From: a virus
Length of the DNA stretch: 27,516 bases
Reading direction: 5' to 3' (one strand)
Virus record (IMG/VR): IMGVR_UViG_3300024264_000138
Span: 1 to 27,516 of that record
Shown: one piece after another, positions 18,101-26,517 of the stretch
How positions within the stretch are numbered: position 1 is the first letter of the stretch
Layout: the number at the start of each line of letters is the position of its first letter
Notes under the pieces: generated by a model
What the model was told of the DNA's origin: nothing
Databases searched by the model: none
What the model saw: only the letters and a program-made list of their open reading frames with translations
Program-made: the position numbers and the translations under genes

Positions 18101-18127
18101 AATATAATATAATTAAATAGTTTATAA

Positions 18128-18170
18128 GGGTAATAATTACCCCCGTTAGTTCAACGAGGGTAAGAATTAC
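18128..18170 (-). promoter_or_regulatory. overlapping alternative hairpins and 13-bp direct repeat after the capsid gene
   Basis: In the 86-base gap below the capsid gene, the transcript can form ACCCUCGUU/AACGGGGGU (nine pairs, 18139-18161, loop 18148-18152), extended by A/U pairs beyond an internal loop. The overlapping 15-mer at 18128-18142 (plus-strand GGGTAAT-A-ATTACCC) can instead form its own stem. The two share the ACCC bases and exclude each other. On the plus strand GGGTAATAATTAC (18128-18140) and GGGTAAGAATTAC (18158-18170) are direct repeats with one mismatch. No U-tract follows. Confidence 0.55.
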
Positions 18171-18186
18171 ATTTGTTATTTAGTGA

Positions 18187-19653
18187 TTACACACCTTTGA
18201 ATAATACAAAGTTGTTAGCACCTTGTACACATAAACATCTTTCAGATAAGAAGTTTACTTCCATAGCATCTAGATCAGATGTAGAAGCTCCACCGGCAGA
18301 ACCAGTTACCCATTGCTTCATTCTTCTGTCATTTGCTTGAGAAGCTCTATATCTTACGTGTAAGAAAGGACGTCTGATGTTTGTACCTAATACTTGATCA
18401 TAAACCGTAGAAGTTCCAGCTGGTACTAATACACCTTCGATAGAAGAAGTTCCAGTCATAGCTCCACGAGTAGAAGCATCGTTTAAGTATTTCCAGTCAG
18501 TCTTATAGAAGTCATAAGAACCTCTTCTGAATCCAGAGAAACCTAAGTTCAATGCCATTTCTTCAGAGTTTTCAAATAATCCGTAAGCAGTACCACCTTG
18601 AGCACCTCCAGAGATTGCAGCTAACATATCGTCAAAATCTAAAGACGTTTGTCTTTGTAAGAATAACATGTTTTCTTCAATAGCTCCTTGAGTATCTAAA
18701 TTTTTCAAGATATCATCGAAAGTATCAAGACCTGCAGAAGCAGTAAACCCTACGTTTACGTTACCTCTATCTTCGATAGCAGCGAATAAACCTTGAGTAC
18801 CTTTATACCCAGCAGCAGCAGCTGATCCAGCACCAGCCCCTGTAGCTTTTTCTCCTTCTACTACAGACATTTCTAGGTAGTCTTCAAAACGTAGTCTAGT
18901 TTCAGACTCAGCTTTTAAGTACCATAAATATCCAGATGTTCCGTCTTCAGTAGCAACTTCTACCCAACCGATTTGAGCCATATCAGATCCGTTTACAACG
19001 TATTTATTTCTGATGATGATTGGTGAGTTAGAAAATTGAGTGAAAGAAGGATCTACAGATACATATCCGTCAGCAGCTCCTGCGCTTACAGTAGAGTTAG
19101 GTGTAGATGAACCTTTTCCATATTCAGATCCAAATACAAAAATCTTTACACCTGTAGCAGCTAAACCAGCGATGGTTGCAGCAGAGTAAGGACTTACAAC
19201 TAAAGCTCCAGTTGTTAAGTTAGATGAAATTACAACAGCTTTGATTTCAAAACCTGTTGAATCCATAGCAACGATAGTAGCTCCAGGAGATACAACGTTT
19301 GCAACGTAATCTTTAGGATCAGCTGGGTTTAAAGCAACTGGGATAGTAATTGTACTTGTTGTTCCTGCTACACCACTAGTACATCCTTCGTAAGAGATAT
19401 GTAATCTATTTTGCTCAGACCAAATTACTTGATCAGAAGTCATTGGCATTTCAGCACCTACCATTCTTAAGAATCCAGATAAAGTTCTGTTTCCGTAACG
19501 CTCTACTTCTTGTTCGTAGATTTCTGGTAAGTATTGTTGTGCGAAAGTATCAGTATTACCTGCACCTCCGTCGTTAAACTTTAGATAATTGCTATCTAAA
19601 ATTTCTTGTTTTTGAGATGGTTTCAATGAACCAAATGTTGGACTTAAACTCAT
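18187..19653 (-). CDS. major capsid protein (probable HK97 fold), 488 aa
   Basis: Size, position (after terminase, portal and scaffold-like genes) and sequence all fit a major capsid protein. The N-terminal arm is LSPTFGSLKPSQKQEILDSN. Next come FLPEIYEQEVERYGNRTLSG (about 42-61) and VIWSEQNRLHISYEG (about 77-91), segments I associate with capsid proteins of related marine phages. A Thr/Ala/Val-rich beta region spans about 95-200, and the helical and E-loop-like body follows to about 460. Composition differs from its neighbours: two hand-counted lines gave 38-40% GC versus about 30% elsewhere, with more CGT Arg and C/G-ending codons, as expected of the most highly expressed gene. No separate capsid protease is visible in the window. 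The ATG follows a repeated A-rich leader shared with two other genes. Confidence 0.85.
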   Translation of the reverse strand: MSLSPTFGSLKPSQKQEILDSNYLKFNDGGAGNTDTFAQQYLPEIYEQEVERYGNRTLSGFLRMVGAEMPMTSDQVIWSEQNRLHISYEGCTSGVAGTTSTITIPVALNPADPKDYVANVVSPGATIVAMDSTGFEIKAVVISSNLTTGALVVSPYSAATIAGLAATGVKIFVFGSEYGKGSSTPNSTVSAGAADGYVSVDPSFTQFSNSPIIIRNKYVVNGSDMAQIGWVEVATEDGTSGYLWYLKAESETRLRFEDYLEMSVVEGEKATGAGAGSAAAAGYKGTQGLFAAIEDRGNVNVGFTASAGLDTFDDILKNLDTQGAIEENMLFLQRQTSLDFDDMLAAISGGAQGGTAYGLFENSEEMALNLGFSGFRRGSYDFYKTDWKYLNDASTRGAMTGTSSIEGVLVPAGTSTVYDQVLGTNIRRPFLHVRYRASQANDRRMKQWVTGSAGGASTSDLDAMEVNFLSERCLCVQGANNFVLFKGV

Positions 19654-19677
19654 TTTTGTTTAATTTTGTTAGTTAAA
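19654..19677 (-). promoter_or_regulatory. A-rich SD-less leader of the capsid gene, repeated junction sequence (copy 2)
   Basis: Reading on the minus strand: TTTAACTAA (the end of the scaffold-like gene), CAAAATTAAACAAAA, then ATG. It is nearly the same as the junctions before the genes starting at 7423 and 26774. There is no Shine-Dalgarno sequence even though this should be the most strongly translated gene. Confidence 0.5.
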
Positions 19678-20793
19678 TTTTCTAGTTTTTACTTTTAATT
19701 TTGAAGAATCAGCACCTGAAATAGCTCTAACTTTTAAACCATTAATAAACACGTCACCACTACTAGTTTTTCTAGGTTCAGTTGAAATGTTTTTTGATTT
19801 GACCATAACATCTCTAACAGCATCAGCTTTGCCTTGCTCATAAAAATGTTGTGCTATAGTATCAGCGTTTCTAGCAGCATATAAAGCTTTGTGGTAACCT
19901 TTAGTATCTTTAACCTCTCCTTTGTCATTTAGGAACGTCCCAATGAAGTTAGAGATATCAGATTGTGCTTCTGCTACCTTTTGTGGATTTTTCACGCTGT
20001 ACCTAAATTTACTTTCACCAACATTGAAATCAAAACCTTTGAAATCGTCGGTTAGTAATTCATTAGTACGTTTTAAAAATTCCGAGTGTTTTGCTTTACC
20101 AGCTTTCTGCTCTTCGTTATATCGGTTAAAAAAGTCAGTTGCTTTTTGTTGGTCTTGAGTTACGCCTGGTCTCAACTTGATCTCATCGTAATATTTACTC
20201 TTAGTTTCCTCTAAAAAGTTTCTAGCTTTTGCAACTTCTTCTTTAAATGCAAGTTTCTTCTTGCGTATGTCTCTTTGCTCATCGATATCTTCATCATATG
20301 AAAAATCTTCTAACATTAGACTTATATCGTCACCTTCTAAATAAGGTTTCGTTTGTTTATAATATTCTTTTAATAATGTTTCGTTATCTACATTAGAGTA
20401 ATCAGCGTTAAGCCTGACATAGTCATTTATGTTACCACCAGTCTCCTCCATAAAAGAAACTAGCTTTTCGATGTTTTCTGGTAAAGGTTTACCAATTACT
20501 TTTTCATCTCTAATAGCTTCTTTATATTCAGCCTCTACTTCTTTAACCTCTTCTTCAACTTCTTCGACTAGCTGTATAGGCGAGTTTGACTCTTCACTAG
20601 TAACCACTGTTTCTTCAACTACAGGCGCTTCTTCTTCTTTTATTACCACTTTTGTAACCTCTGGCTCTGTCTCAATCAAAGGTTCTTTCATGCTAACCTT
20701 AGTAACATTGTTATCTGGTGTAGCTAATTTTTTAGGTGTCTTTCTTTTTTTTAATTTAAATTCACCCTCTTGTTTTACTGTTTGTTCTGACAT
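19669..20793 (-). CDS. scaffold-like head assembly protein, 374 aa, ending in KTRKFN
   Basis: It lies between portal and capsid genes, the usual place of a scaffolding protein. A short basic start (about 10-25, KLKKRKTPKK) precedes a very acidic Glu/Val-rich low-complexity region (about 45-100). Helical, charged segments follow (about 165-260 with a coiled-coil look). The C-terminus is small and basic (SKLKVKTRKFN). An acidic, helical body with a basic C-terminal tail fits phage scaffolding proteins, in which the C-terminus often binds the coat protein. No protease motif is seen. The final six residues match the duplicated tag at the end of the 2470-aa protein. The ATG follows an A/T-only leader 31 bases below the portal stop. 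Confidence 0.7.
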   Translation of the reverse strand: MSEQTVKQEGEFKLKKRKTPKKLATPDNNVTKVSMKEPLIETEPEVTKVVIKEEEAPVVEETVVTSEESNSPIQLVEEVEEEVKEVEAEYKEAIRDEKVIGKPLPENIEKLVSFMEETGGNINDYVRLNADYSNVDNETLLKEYYKQTKPYLEGDDISLMLEDFSYDEDIDEQRDIRKKKLAFKEEVAKARNFLEETKSKYYDEIKLRPGVTQDQQKATDFFNRYNEEQKAGKAKHSEFLKRTNELLTDDFKGFDFNVGESKFRYSVKNPQKVAEAQSDISNFIGTFLNDKGEVKDTKGYHKALYAARNADTIAQHFYEQGKADAVRDVMVKSKNISTEPRKTSSGDVFINGLKVRAISGADSSKLKVKTRKFN

Positions 20794-20824
20794 AATATAA
20801 TAATATAAAATTAATAAAGTTTTT

Positions 20825-23245
20825 TTATCTAGGGTCGAATTGTTCTAATCCGAAACCACCTAGTGAGTCAAAACCTGAAGACTCAAAATTCTTGGGTAGT
20901 TCATCGTTCTGACGTTGTGCTATAAGCTCTGATTGTTGTGTAGCTTGTATTCTAGTTCTTTCGTCTTTACGATCTTCTATATCTTTTTCTTTTCCTTTTT
21001 CAGCATCAGCCCTTGCTTTAGCTAACTGAATATTGTAATTAAATTCTTCAGCCATAAGCTCTTTTTTAATTTGAGCCTCAGCTTGCATGCGTTGCATCTC
21101 GAATTGAGATTTACCTTGTTCTATCTGAAGAGTCGTCTGAGCTAATGCTTGTTGCTTTTGAACCTCAGCCATAGCAGCTTTTTCAGCACCCTGAGCATTT
21201 GCTTGAGCTTGAGCCTGTATATTCTCCATTTGAGCTTTTCTATCAGCCTCCATTTTCTGCTTACGTTTTATTTTAAGCATTTGGTTAGCTAACTTAATAT
21301 TAGATATTTGTCTTAAATCTATAACATCTTCAAGGTCAATACCTCCAGACTGTAATGCTATCTGTATATTTCTTTCTAGTATTTGTTTTTCTTCTTCATC
21401 AGGCTCTAAATCCAAGAATATACCAAACTCGTGCATGTTTAGTTTTTCCACTTGCTCTAAAGTGTTTACATTAAAACTACTTATAGAGTTCATTAAAGCG
21501 TTTTTAGTTAAAGGGAAGTTCAACATATCAGCCGCTCTTAGACTTATATTCTCACATATCCTAACAGTGATATACATTAATGATTGAAGTATGTGTTTAG
21601 TAGCTGTGTTTGATGCGGCTGCTGCTAGTTTTTGTAAACCAACTAAAGAGTCTTTTGCTGGTTGACTACCATCTCTAGCTTCATTAAGCCCTGTGACATC
21701 TCTTATCATTTGTAAGTAATACTGATAAGTTTGTATAAGCGCTTGTATCTTGCTCATACCTGACGATGTTTGTAGTTCTTGTATAGGCACTTTAGCTCTG
21801 TTAGGATCACCATCTTGTGTTAATGATCTACCAACAATACTACCAGTTTGGAAGTACATATTAAGAGCTTCTTGCGGATTATAGTTTGTTCCGTTACCCA
21901 AATCAACCTCAGCTAATCCATCTACATCCACAAAGACACCGTCTGGCACCATACGCGCTAATACCTGTTGTATCTTCAAATGAGTTAATTGTATCATATC
22001 AGCAAAACCAATAGTCTTACTGACTATACTTTCAACTCTACCTTTATACATCCTAGGAGCAGATATAGTGTAGTTCATATTAACTCTAGTCTGATCACTA
22101 AAAGGTCTAGTCATATTTTCTGCTAACTCCCATTTTAGCATTTTTTCATAGCCTAATATCTTAGCACCACTATATAATACCTCTATAGATCTACTAACTC
22201 TATTAAAGTTATCACTTTCGGGTGGATCAAAAGTATCGTCTTTTTCTAAAGCTTTTTCTAAACCTTGATCTGTTTGTTTTATTTTAAATACTTGATTACT
22301 ATATGTCTTGTATTCAAAATAAAGTACTTGTACGTTATCGTAGTTACCGTCTTGGCCATTGAAACTTCTATTATAGCTAGAGTCACCTGGAAATCTTTGT
22401 ATCTCTATAAGATCCTCATCTGTTAAGTCTGGAAATTGTTTTTTAACTTCCTCCAACGAAACACTTTTTACTTCACCTACATAATATATATCCTCAAAGT
22501 TAGGGTCTTCAGTGTATGAGTAAACCAAGTTAACTGGATCTACATAATCAACAGTAACTCCATTAGCTAAATTAAAATCAGTTTTACTTGCTCCAACACC
22601 TAATACTACTAAATCGTATGCTACTCTTTTCTTTACCTCTTCATACTTATTATAATCTAACACATTGTTTATAAGCTCTTCTTCAGCTATTTCTATAGCC
22701 TGCTTATATGTTAGTTGCATATGTAACTCAAGTTCCTCCTTACTTTTAGGTAATTGATCTTTAGGTACATTAGTTCTACTTAAGTCAATTCCAAAATTTT
22801 GCTGTGCTTCTTGTATTAAGTTTTGTGAAAAAGCATCTTCAGCTAAATCAGAGGCGTGTTGTGTTCTTTCTTTTACAGCGAAAGGATCTGAAGCAAACGA
22901 CTTTATTTCGTATCCCTTATCTGTCATCCCATTAACAACAATGTCAACAAACTTAGACAGTACAGCTACAGGTTTCCAGTCTAGATTTAAATAGCTTAAA
23001 TCACCGTTTATAGATAATTCATCTTTATACTTTTGCACGGATTGTTCTCCTCTGGCGTATAATCTTAATTTGTGAAAGTATTGCCAATTGCTTGCGAATC
23101 TACCACCAATATTAGTACCTCTATCACCCTTGAACCATTCATTTTCAATAGCTCTACCTACAGCGTAACCATATTCTAAGGTTTGCTTTTCTGCGTCTGG
23201 TACTACCTGACTAGGGAAAGAACTGTTTGTGTTAGTATAAATCAT
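20825..23245 (-). CDS. portal protein, 806 aa
   Basis: Located directly after terL (TAA immediately followed by ATG) and of portal size. The N-terminal half has portal-like features: FHKLRLYARGEQSVQKYKD (about 56-74), a KRVAYDLVVLGVGASKTDF segment with VDYVDPVNLVYSY (about 206-245), and IRDVTGLNEARDGSQPAKDS (about 511-530), where turn-plus-helix sequences of crAss-like portals occur. From about 655 to 775 there is a long Ala/Gln/Glu/Lys coiled coil without obvious breaks, which would form the barrel extending into the capsid. The C-terminus is Gly/Phe-rich (SLGGFGLEQFDPR). It forms the dodecameric ring at one vertex through which DNA is packaged and ejected. Confidence 0.85.
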   Translation of the reverse strand: MIYTNTNSSFPSQVVPDAEKQTLEYGYAVGRAIENEWFKGDRGTNIGGRFASNWQYFHKLRLYARGEQSVQKYKDELSINGDLSYLNLDWKPVAVLSKFVDIVVNGMTDKGYEIKSFASDPFAVKERTQHASDLAEDAFSQNLIQEAQQNFGIDLSRTNVPKDQLPKSKEELELHMQLTYKQAIEIAEEELINNVLDYNKYEEVKKRVAYDLVVLGVGASKTDFNLANGVTVDYVDPVNLVYSYTEDPNFEDIYYVGEVKSVSLEEVKKQFPDLTDEDLIEIQRFPGDSSYNRSFNGQDGNYDNVQVLYFEYKTYSNQVFKIKQTDQGLEKALEKDDTFDPPESDNFNRVSRSIEVLYSGAKILGYEKMLKWELAENMTRPFSDQTRVNMNYTISAPRMYKGRVESIVSKTIGFADMIQLTHLKIQQVLARMVPDGVFVDVDGLAEVDLGNGTNYNPQEALNMYFQTGSIVGRSLTQDGDPNRAKVPIQELQTSSGMSKIQALIQTYQYYLQMIRDVTGLNEARDGSQPAKDSLVGLQKLAAAASNTATKHILQSLMYITVRICENISLRAADMLNFPLTKNALMNSISSFNVNTLEQVEKLNMHEFGIFLDLEPDEEEKQILERNIQIALQSGGIDLEDVIDLRQISNIKLANQMLKIKRKQKMEADRKAQMENIQAQAQANAQGAEKAAMAEVQKQQALAQTTLQIEQGKSQFEMQRMQAEAQIKKELMAEEFNYNIQLAKARADAEKGKEKDIEDRKDERTRIQATQQSELIAQRQNDELPKNFESSGFDSLGGFGLEQFDPR

Positions 23246-25474
23246 TTATTTTATTATTTTTGAAATACTTCCGTTGTTGTCATATCGATTAAAAGATAAT
23301 TGCACTTTTTTCTTTTGTGTTATGTATACTGGTGAATACTTATTTTTATTACAAGCCATAGCAGCAAGTCCAGAACTTATCGTAGCATCATGCTTTGTTC
23401 TATTATTTATATTAAATCTTGCCCAGTCTTCAAGTGTTCTTTGAAAGTACATTTGTCCATAACCTTCTCCAGTATAACCAACATGATCTTCTATGTATGT
23501 TTCTATAGAAGCTGCATGGGCTTGTTTAATATCTTCACTAGAGTTTGGTATTCCACCAATTTCTTTTTCAGTTACAGATAATTTGTTATATGCTTTATCA
23601 GGTCTATTTATAGAGAAGTTTCTATAACCTCTTCTTCTTAAATAATATAGTAATCTAGGTTTATTATTCTCTGCTAGTATTGGCATACCATAGAAATGTA
23701 ATGCCATTAAAACATCTTCAAAAAATATCTCAGCTGTTTGCGGTCTAGCTATATACTCTAAAAAAAACATGTTAGATGGAGCATTATCCATATTAAACTT
23801 AGTTAAACCATGCAAAGACCCATTAGATCCTCTTTTATCTACTGTTCCTGATATATCGTAGCTATCACACCCAAAAGCGCCTATATGCTCGTTACCAGGA
23901 TATTTAAGACCATTTTTTATAATAACATTGTTTTGCAAGTTCATAGATGGAATCCAAGACACGTAAAATCTACCATTATTGTTTGGTTTAAATTCAACCA
24001 TAGTGTCTTTAACATCGCCCCTCCATTGGAAACTACCTCTTGTTACTAAGCTCTTGTTTCTAACCTCTTCATTGAAATCTATCTGTTCATATATCTTAGT
24101 TAGGTTGTATAGAGATAATTTTGCTTCATCTCTAAAAGCATGTTTTTCTGTTCTTGGAAACTGACGGTAGTATTCGTTTAAACCGTCTTGATCACTTTTT
24201 AAACCATCTACTTCATTTTCCCAATGTTCTATTACTCCTGTGGTTATTAATTCACCGCTTGGATCGACAGTTTCTTTACTTGGCGTATCGAATACAGGTA
24301 CTCCATAAGCATCGATGAATCCTTCGTAATTCCATTCCATAGGTATGAACAAACTATATAATCCTGAGCTAGTCTGTCCGTTGCGGTTTCTCTCCCTGAC
24401 GTCTGAAGCATAATATAATTTTTTAAAATTAGAACCACCTTTCTCTAAAGCATTCGATGTACTACCCATCATACACTTTCCTACTATTCTTTTACCTAAA
24501 CGTAAACAAGTTTTAGTAACCCTCCAATTGTTTAGTATATTATCAGGTCTTTCCCACTTACCACTTTCATCGTGGACTAATAGTTTTAATTTTTCCCCGT
24601 CGTACGAGTTGTCCCCGGTGTTTTTCCAGTCGATCGTCGTATCGAGCCCTTGTCTTTCTTCGGAGGCGATACCTTCGTCAAGTTTTTTTCGCGTAAGTTT
24701 GGAGGCCGGGACCCTGTACGCAAGCTCCGTCTTTGGCCTGTCCATACCGTCCTGGATTGGTTTGAAGAAGAACGGATAGTTAACTGAGATGGGTACGACC
24801 TTATCTGTAAACATCTTTTTTGCATCCTGACCAGACTTTGATAAAATGCCGAATCTGGAGTCTGTTGATATTGTAGCTTGATTAACCGTTTCGCCTGAGG
24901 CCATGAAAGAAAACCCTGACCGTCTGTTCTTAAGATAGCACATTCCGTAACAACGAACATCTGATTTACAAGCTTCCCAGAATATAAAGAATAGTCTGTT
25001 TGATTCCCTATAGTCTGCTGCCCCAACATCAATCTTGGACCACTGCAAGAACATATAGTGAGTGCCAGTAATATAATTAGCAACACCATTGTTTTTGAAC
25101 CAAAAACCTTCCTCACGTCTTTTAAACTCTTCATCAATATAGTCATACCATTTCTCTTTAAACGCGTTAGGATATTTCTCCCAGTCAAACACGCTTTTTA
25201 TTTTTAATAGCTCTTTAGGATAGTTTAACTTTTCCCACTTCTGCTCTGCCTTCTTGTTTGAACGCTTATAAACTTTCTCAGGCTCAGATGGCAAACCTAT
25301 AACTAGGTTTTGTATTTGTATTACTTCACCTAAAGTACCATCTTTACTTATTATAACTATATCGTGATCAGCATTGTAACCATAATCCCACCTCTTGTGT
25401 CTGTTATTCTTTTTTATAACTGATGGCTTAATATAATCGTTCAGCTTTTTTACTAATGTTTGCTCGTACATCAT
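23246..25474 (-). CDS. terL: terminase large subunit (TerL), 742 aa
   Basis: ATP-driven DNA packaging motor with nuclease. The ATPase half shows a deviant Walker A loop, KNRRSGFS (about 182-189), of the kind seen in crAss-like TerL, and Walker B LKLLVHDE (about 296-303) with the catalytic Glu. Next comes a coupling motif with GSTSN (about 337-341). The nuclease half has the first metal ligand in FGCDSYD (Asp at about 537), and further acidic residues follow at about 602 (LAENNK) and in the C-terminal HDATISSG segment, as in the RNase H-like fold. Bases 24601-24780, coding about 232-292 just before Walker B, are 52% GC against 27-30% in two lines counted elsewhere in the gene, with G/C-ending codons. 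The start overlaps the upstream stop (ATGA), indicating coupling. A second Met codon follows the first. Confidence 0.9.
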   Translation of the reverse strand: MMYEQTLVKKLNDYIKPSVIKKNNRHKRWDYGYNADHDIVIISKDGTLGEVIQIQNLVIGLPSEPEKVYKRSNKKAEQKWEKLNYPKELLKIKSVFDWEKYPNAFKEKWYDYIDEEFKRREEGFWFKNNGVANYITGTHYMFLQWSKIDVGAADYRESNRLFFIFWEACKSDVRCYGMCYLKNRRSGFSFMASGETVNQATISTDSRFGILSKSGQDAKKMFTDKVVPISVNYPFFFKPIQDGMDRPKTELAYRVPASKLTRKKLDEGIASEERQGLDTTIDWKNTGDNSYDGEKLKLLVHDESGKWERPDNILNNWRVTKTCLRLGKRIVGKCMMGSTSNALEKGGSNFKKLYYASDVRERNRNGQTSSGLYSLFIPMEWNYEGFIDAYGVPVFDTPSKETVDPSGELITTGVIEHWENEVDGLKSDQDGLNEYYRQFPRTEKHAFRDEAKLSLYNLTKIYEQIDFNEEVRNKSLVTRGSFQWRGDVKDTMVEFKPNNNGRFYVSWIPSMNLQNNVIIKNGLKYPGNEHIGAFGCDSYDISGTVDKRGSNGSLHGLTKFNMDNAPSNMFFLEYIARPQTAEIFFEDVLMALHFYGMPILAENNKPRLLYYLRRRGYRNFSINRPDKAYNKLSVTEKEIGGIPNSSEDIKQAHAASIETYIEDHVGYTGEGYGQMYFQRTLEDWARFNINNRTKHDATISSGLAAMACNKNKYSPVYITQKKKVQLSFNRYDNNGSISKIIK

Positions 25475-25740
25475 TTAGATCTCCCTTCCGCAAAACCTCT
25501 AAAAGGTTTTTCTTTAGCATTTTCAGTATCATTTATCATACTCTTCTCCTCTTCTATGCGAGTGAGTATCTCAAAAGCATCAAATATAGCTAGTTTCTTT
25601 GTAGCCGCAGCGTTCTTCAATCTATCGGCAGTTATATCATCACCTGAATCTACTATAGGTTCCTTAGCTACTTTTATTAATTCCTCAACTGCTCTTTGCC
25701 CAGCTTGGATTATATTGAGCTTGGTTTTCTTTGTGCTCAT
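25471..25740 (-). CDS. candidate small terminase subunit, 89 aa
   Basis: Small helical protein directly upstream of terL, with a 4-base overlap (ATGA). Its core, LNIIQAGQRAVEELIKVAKE (8-27), is followed by an acidic turn and ATKKLAIFDAFEILTRIEEE (about 46-65), giving two amphipathic helices and a disordered tail. Position suggests a small terminase or another terminase partner, but no helix-turn-helix can be proven by eye. The ATG at 25740 lies inside the previous gene, a 56-base overlap. It is supported by an AATTAAAT leader like those of other genes here, and there is no later Met before residue 68. Confidence 0.6.
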   Translation of the reverse strand: MSTKKTKLNIIQAGQRAVEELIKVAKEPIVDSGDDITADRLKNAAATKKLAIFDAFEILTRIEEEKSMINDTENAKEKPFRGFAEGRSK

Positions 25741-26290
25741 ATTTAATTACAATGTCTTTTGATTTCATACAATATAATAATTCATCGTTAACGACAAATT
25801 CAAATTCGCTGTTAGGTGTAAAACCTATAACATCTCCTTTGTTTATTTTAAGAGCTTCTAAGGAGCTATTACCATATCTTAGTATTCCAATATGGTTTTT
25901 ACGCTTCTTTAACTCTAACTCATCCTTATTAATTATAGGTGCCACAAAGCATCTATTATTGAAAGGTTTCCACGAGTTGTCTTTACCATATAAATATATT
26001 TGATCTAATTGACAAAAATATTTATTATCTTTAAAGTATTTACTGCTATTTACCTCTTTACCTTTTTGGTTGTAGTATCTTCTAAATACATTATGGTGAA
26101 TAATAACCTCATCACCTACCTTTATAGGGGTTTTAAAGGCTATTGGCACAGATATTACTTTAGCTTTATTATTTATAAATTTGTGACTTTCTATTTTGGA
26201 ATTTAAAACTAATTTCTTGTCACCTATTTTTAACTCGTTGTCGTATCTTTCTCCTACTGGTTCTACGATAAAGTCATATACACTTCTCAT
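25685..26290 (-). CDS. tandem GroES-like (co-chaperonin-type) protein, about 201 aa
   Basis: Two halves each resemble the GroES/Cpn10 fold. Half 1 (about 4-100): FIVEPVGERYDNELKIGDKK, AKVISVPIAF, then IKVGDEVIIHHN and FCQLDQIYLYG. This parallels the GroES order of an N-terminal strand, a mobile-loop region, a VxAVG strand, VKVGDxVxF and a C-terminal xxESDILAI strand. Half 2 (about 108-190): NRCFVAPI, HIGILRYG, INKGDVIGFTPNSEFE and LLYCMKSKDIVIKYE, an even closer match. A mobile-loop-like stretch is visible only in half 1. A phage co-chaperonin would help the host chaperonin fold the capsid protein, like T4 gp31. I start it at ATG 26290, overlapping the previous stop as TGATG, rather than at the TTG codon at 26293. 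Confidence 0.6.
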   Translation of the reverse strand: MRSVYDFIVEPVGERYDNELKIGDKKLVLNSKIESHKFINNKAKVISVPIAFKTPIKVGDEVIIHHNVFRRYYNQKGKEVNSSKYFKDNKYFCQLDQIYLYGKDNSWKPFNNRCFVAPIINKDELELKKRKNHIGILRYGNSSLEALKINKGDVIGFTPNSEFEFVVNDELLYCMKSKDIVIKYEHKENQAQYNPSWAKSS

Positions 26291-26517
26291 CAATACTGAA
26301 GATCATACTCAATGGATATTGCCATGTTAGAATTAAACTTCTTCCATGGCATTACCTCATTGTTTTTTTTGATATGTATGTTATAAGAATTGTCTTCTTC
26401 GTCTAGCAGTATATAAGCTATCCTGTGACCTCCATAAACTTCTTGACCTACAGAGTAATGCATCGCATCATTTTTGTAGTCTGAACCTATGCTTATCTTT
26501 CTTATAATAGAACTCAC
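26290..26517 (-). CDS. small conserved-looking phage protein, 75 aa
   Basis: Function unknown. It has a compact beta-rich composition: a basic N-terminus (SSIIRKISIGSDYKND), then HYSVGQEVYGGHRIAYILLD, and a C-terminal half with YNIHIKKNNEVMPWKKF and ISIEYDLQY strands. The start is GTG, overlapping the preceding gene's TAG stop by one base (TAGTG). No in-frame ATG upstream fits better. The stop overlaps the next gene's ATG, so the three genes are probably translationally coupled. I recall similar short proteins next to terminase genes in uncultured marine phages but cannot name a family. Confidence 0.65.
   Translation of the reverse strand: MSSIIRKISIGSDYKNDAMHYSVGQEVYGGHRIAYILLDEEDNSYNIHIKKNNEVMPWKKFNSNMAISIEYDLQY

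Noticed and set aside
24586-25188. A 200-aa open frame on the minus strand and an 83-aa frame on the plus strand inside terL.
   Set aside because: Both lie over terL in other frames; the minus-strand one has an Arg/Ser/Thr-rich translation without domain features. The GC-rich island removes stop codons there and creates the frames.
25731-26206. Plus-strand 90- and 65-aa frames opposite the GroES-like gene.
   Set aside because: Antisense to a better-supported gene in an all-minus module. Their hydrophobic appearance follows from the A-rich coding strand.
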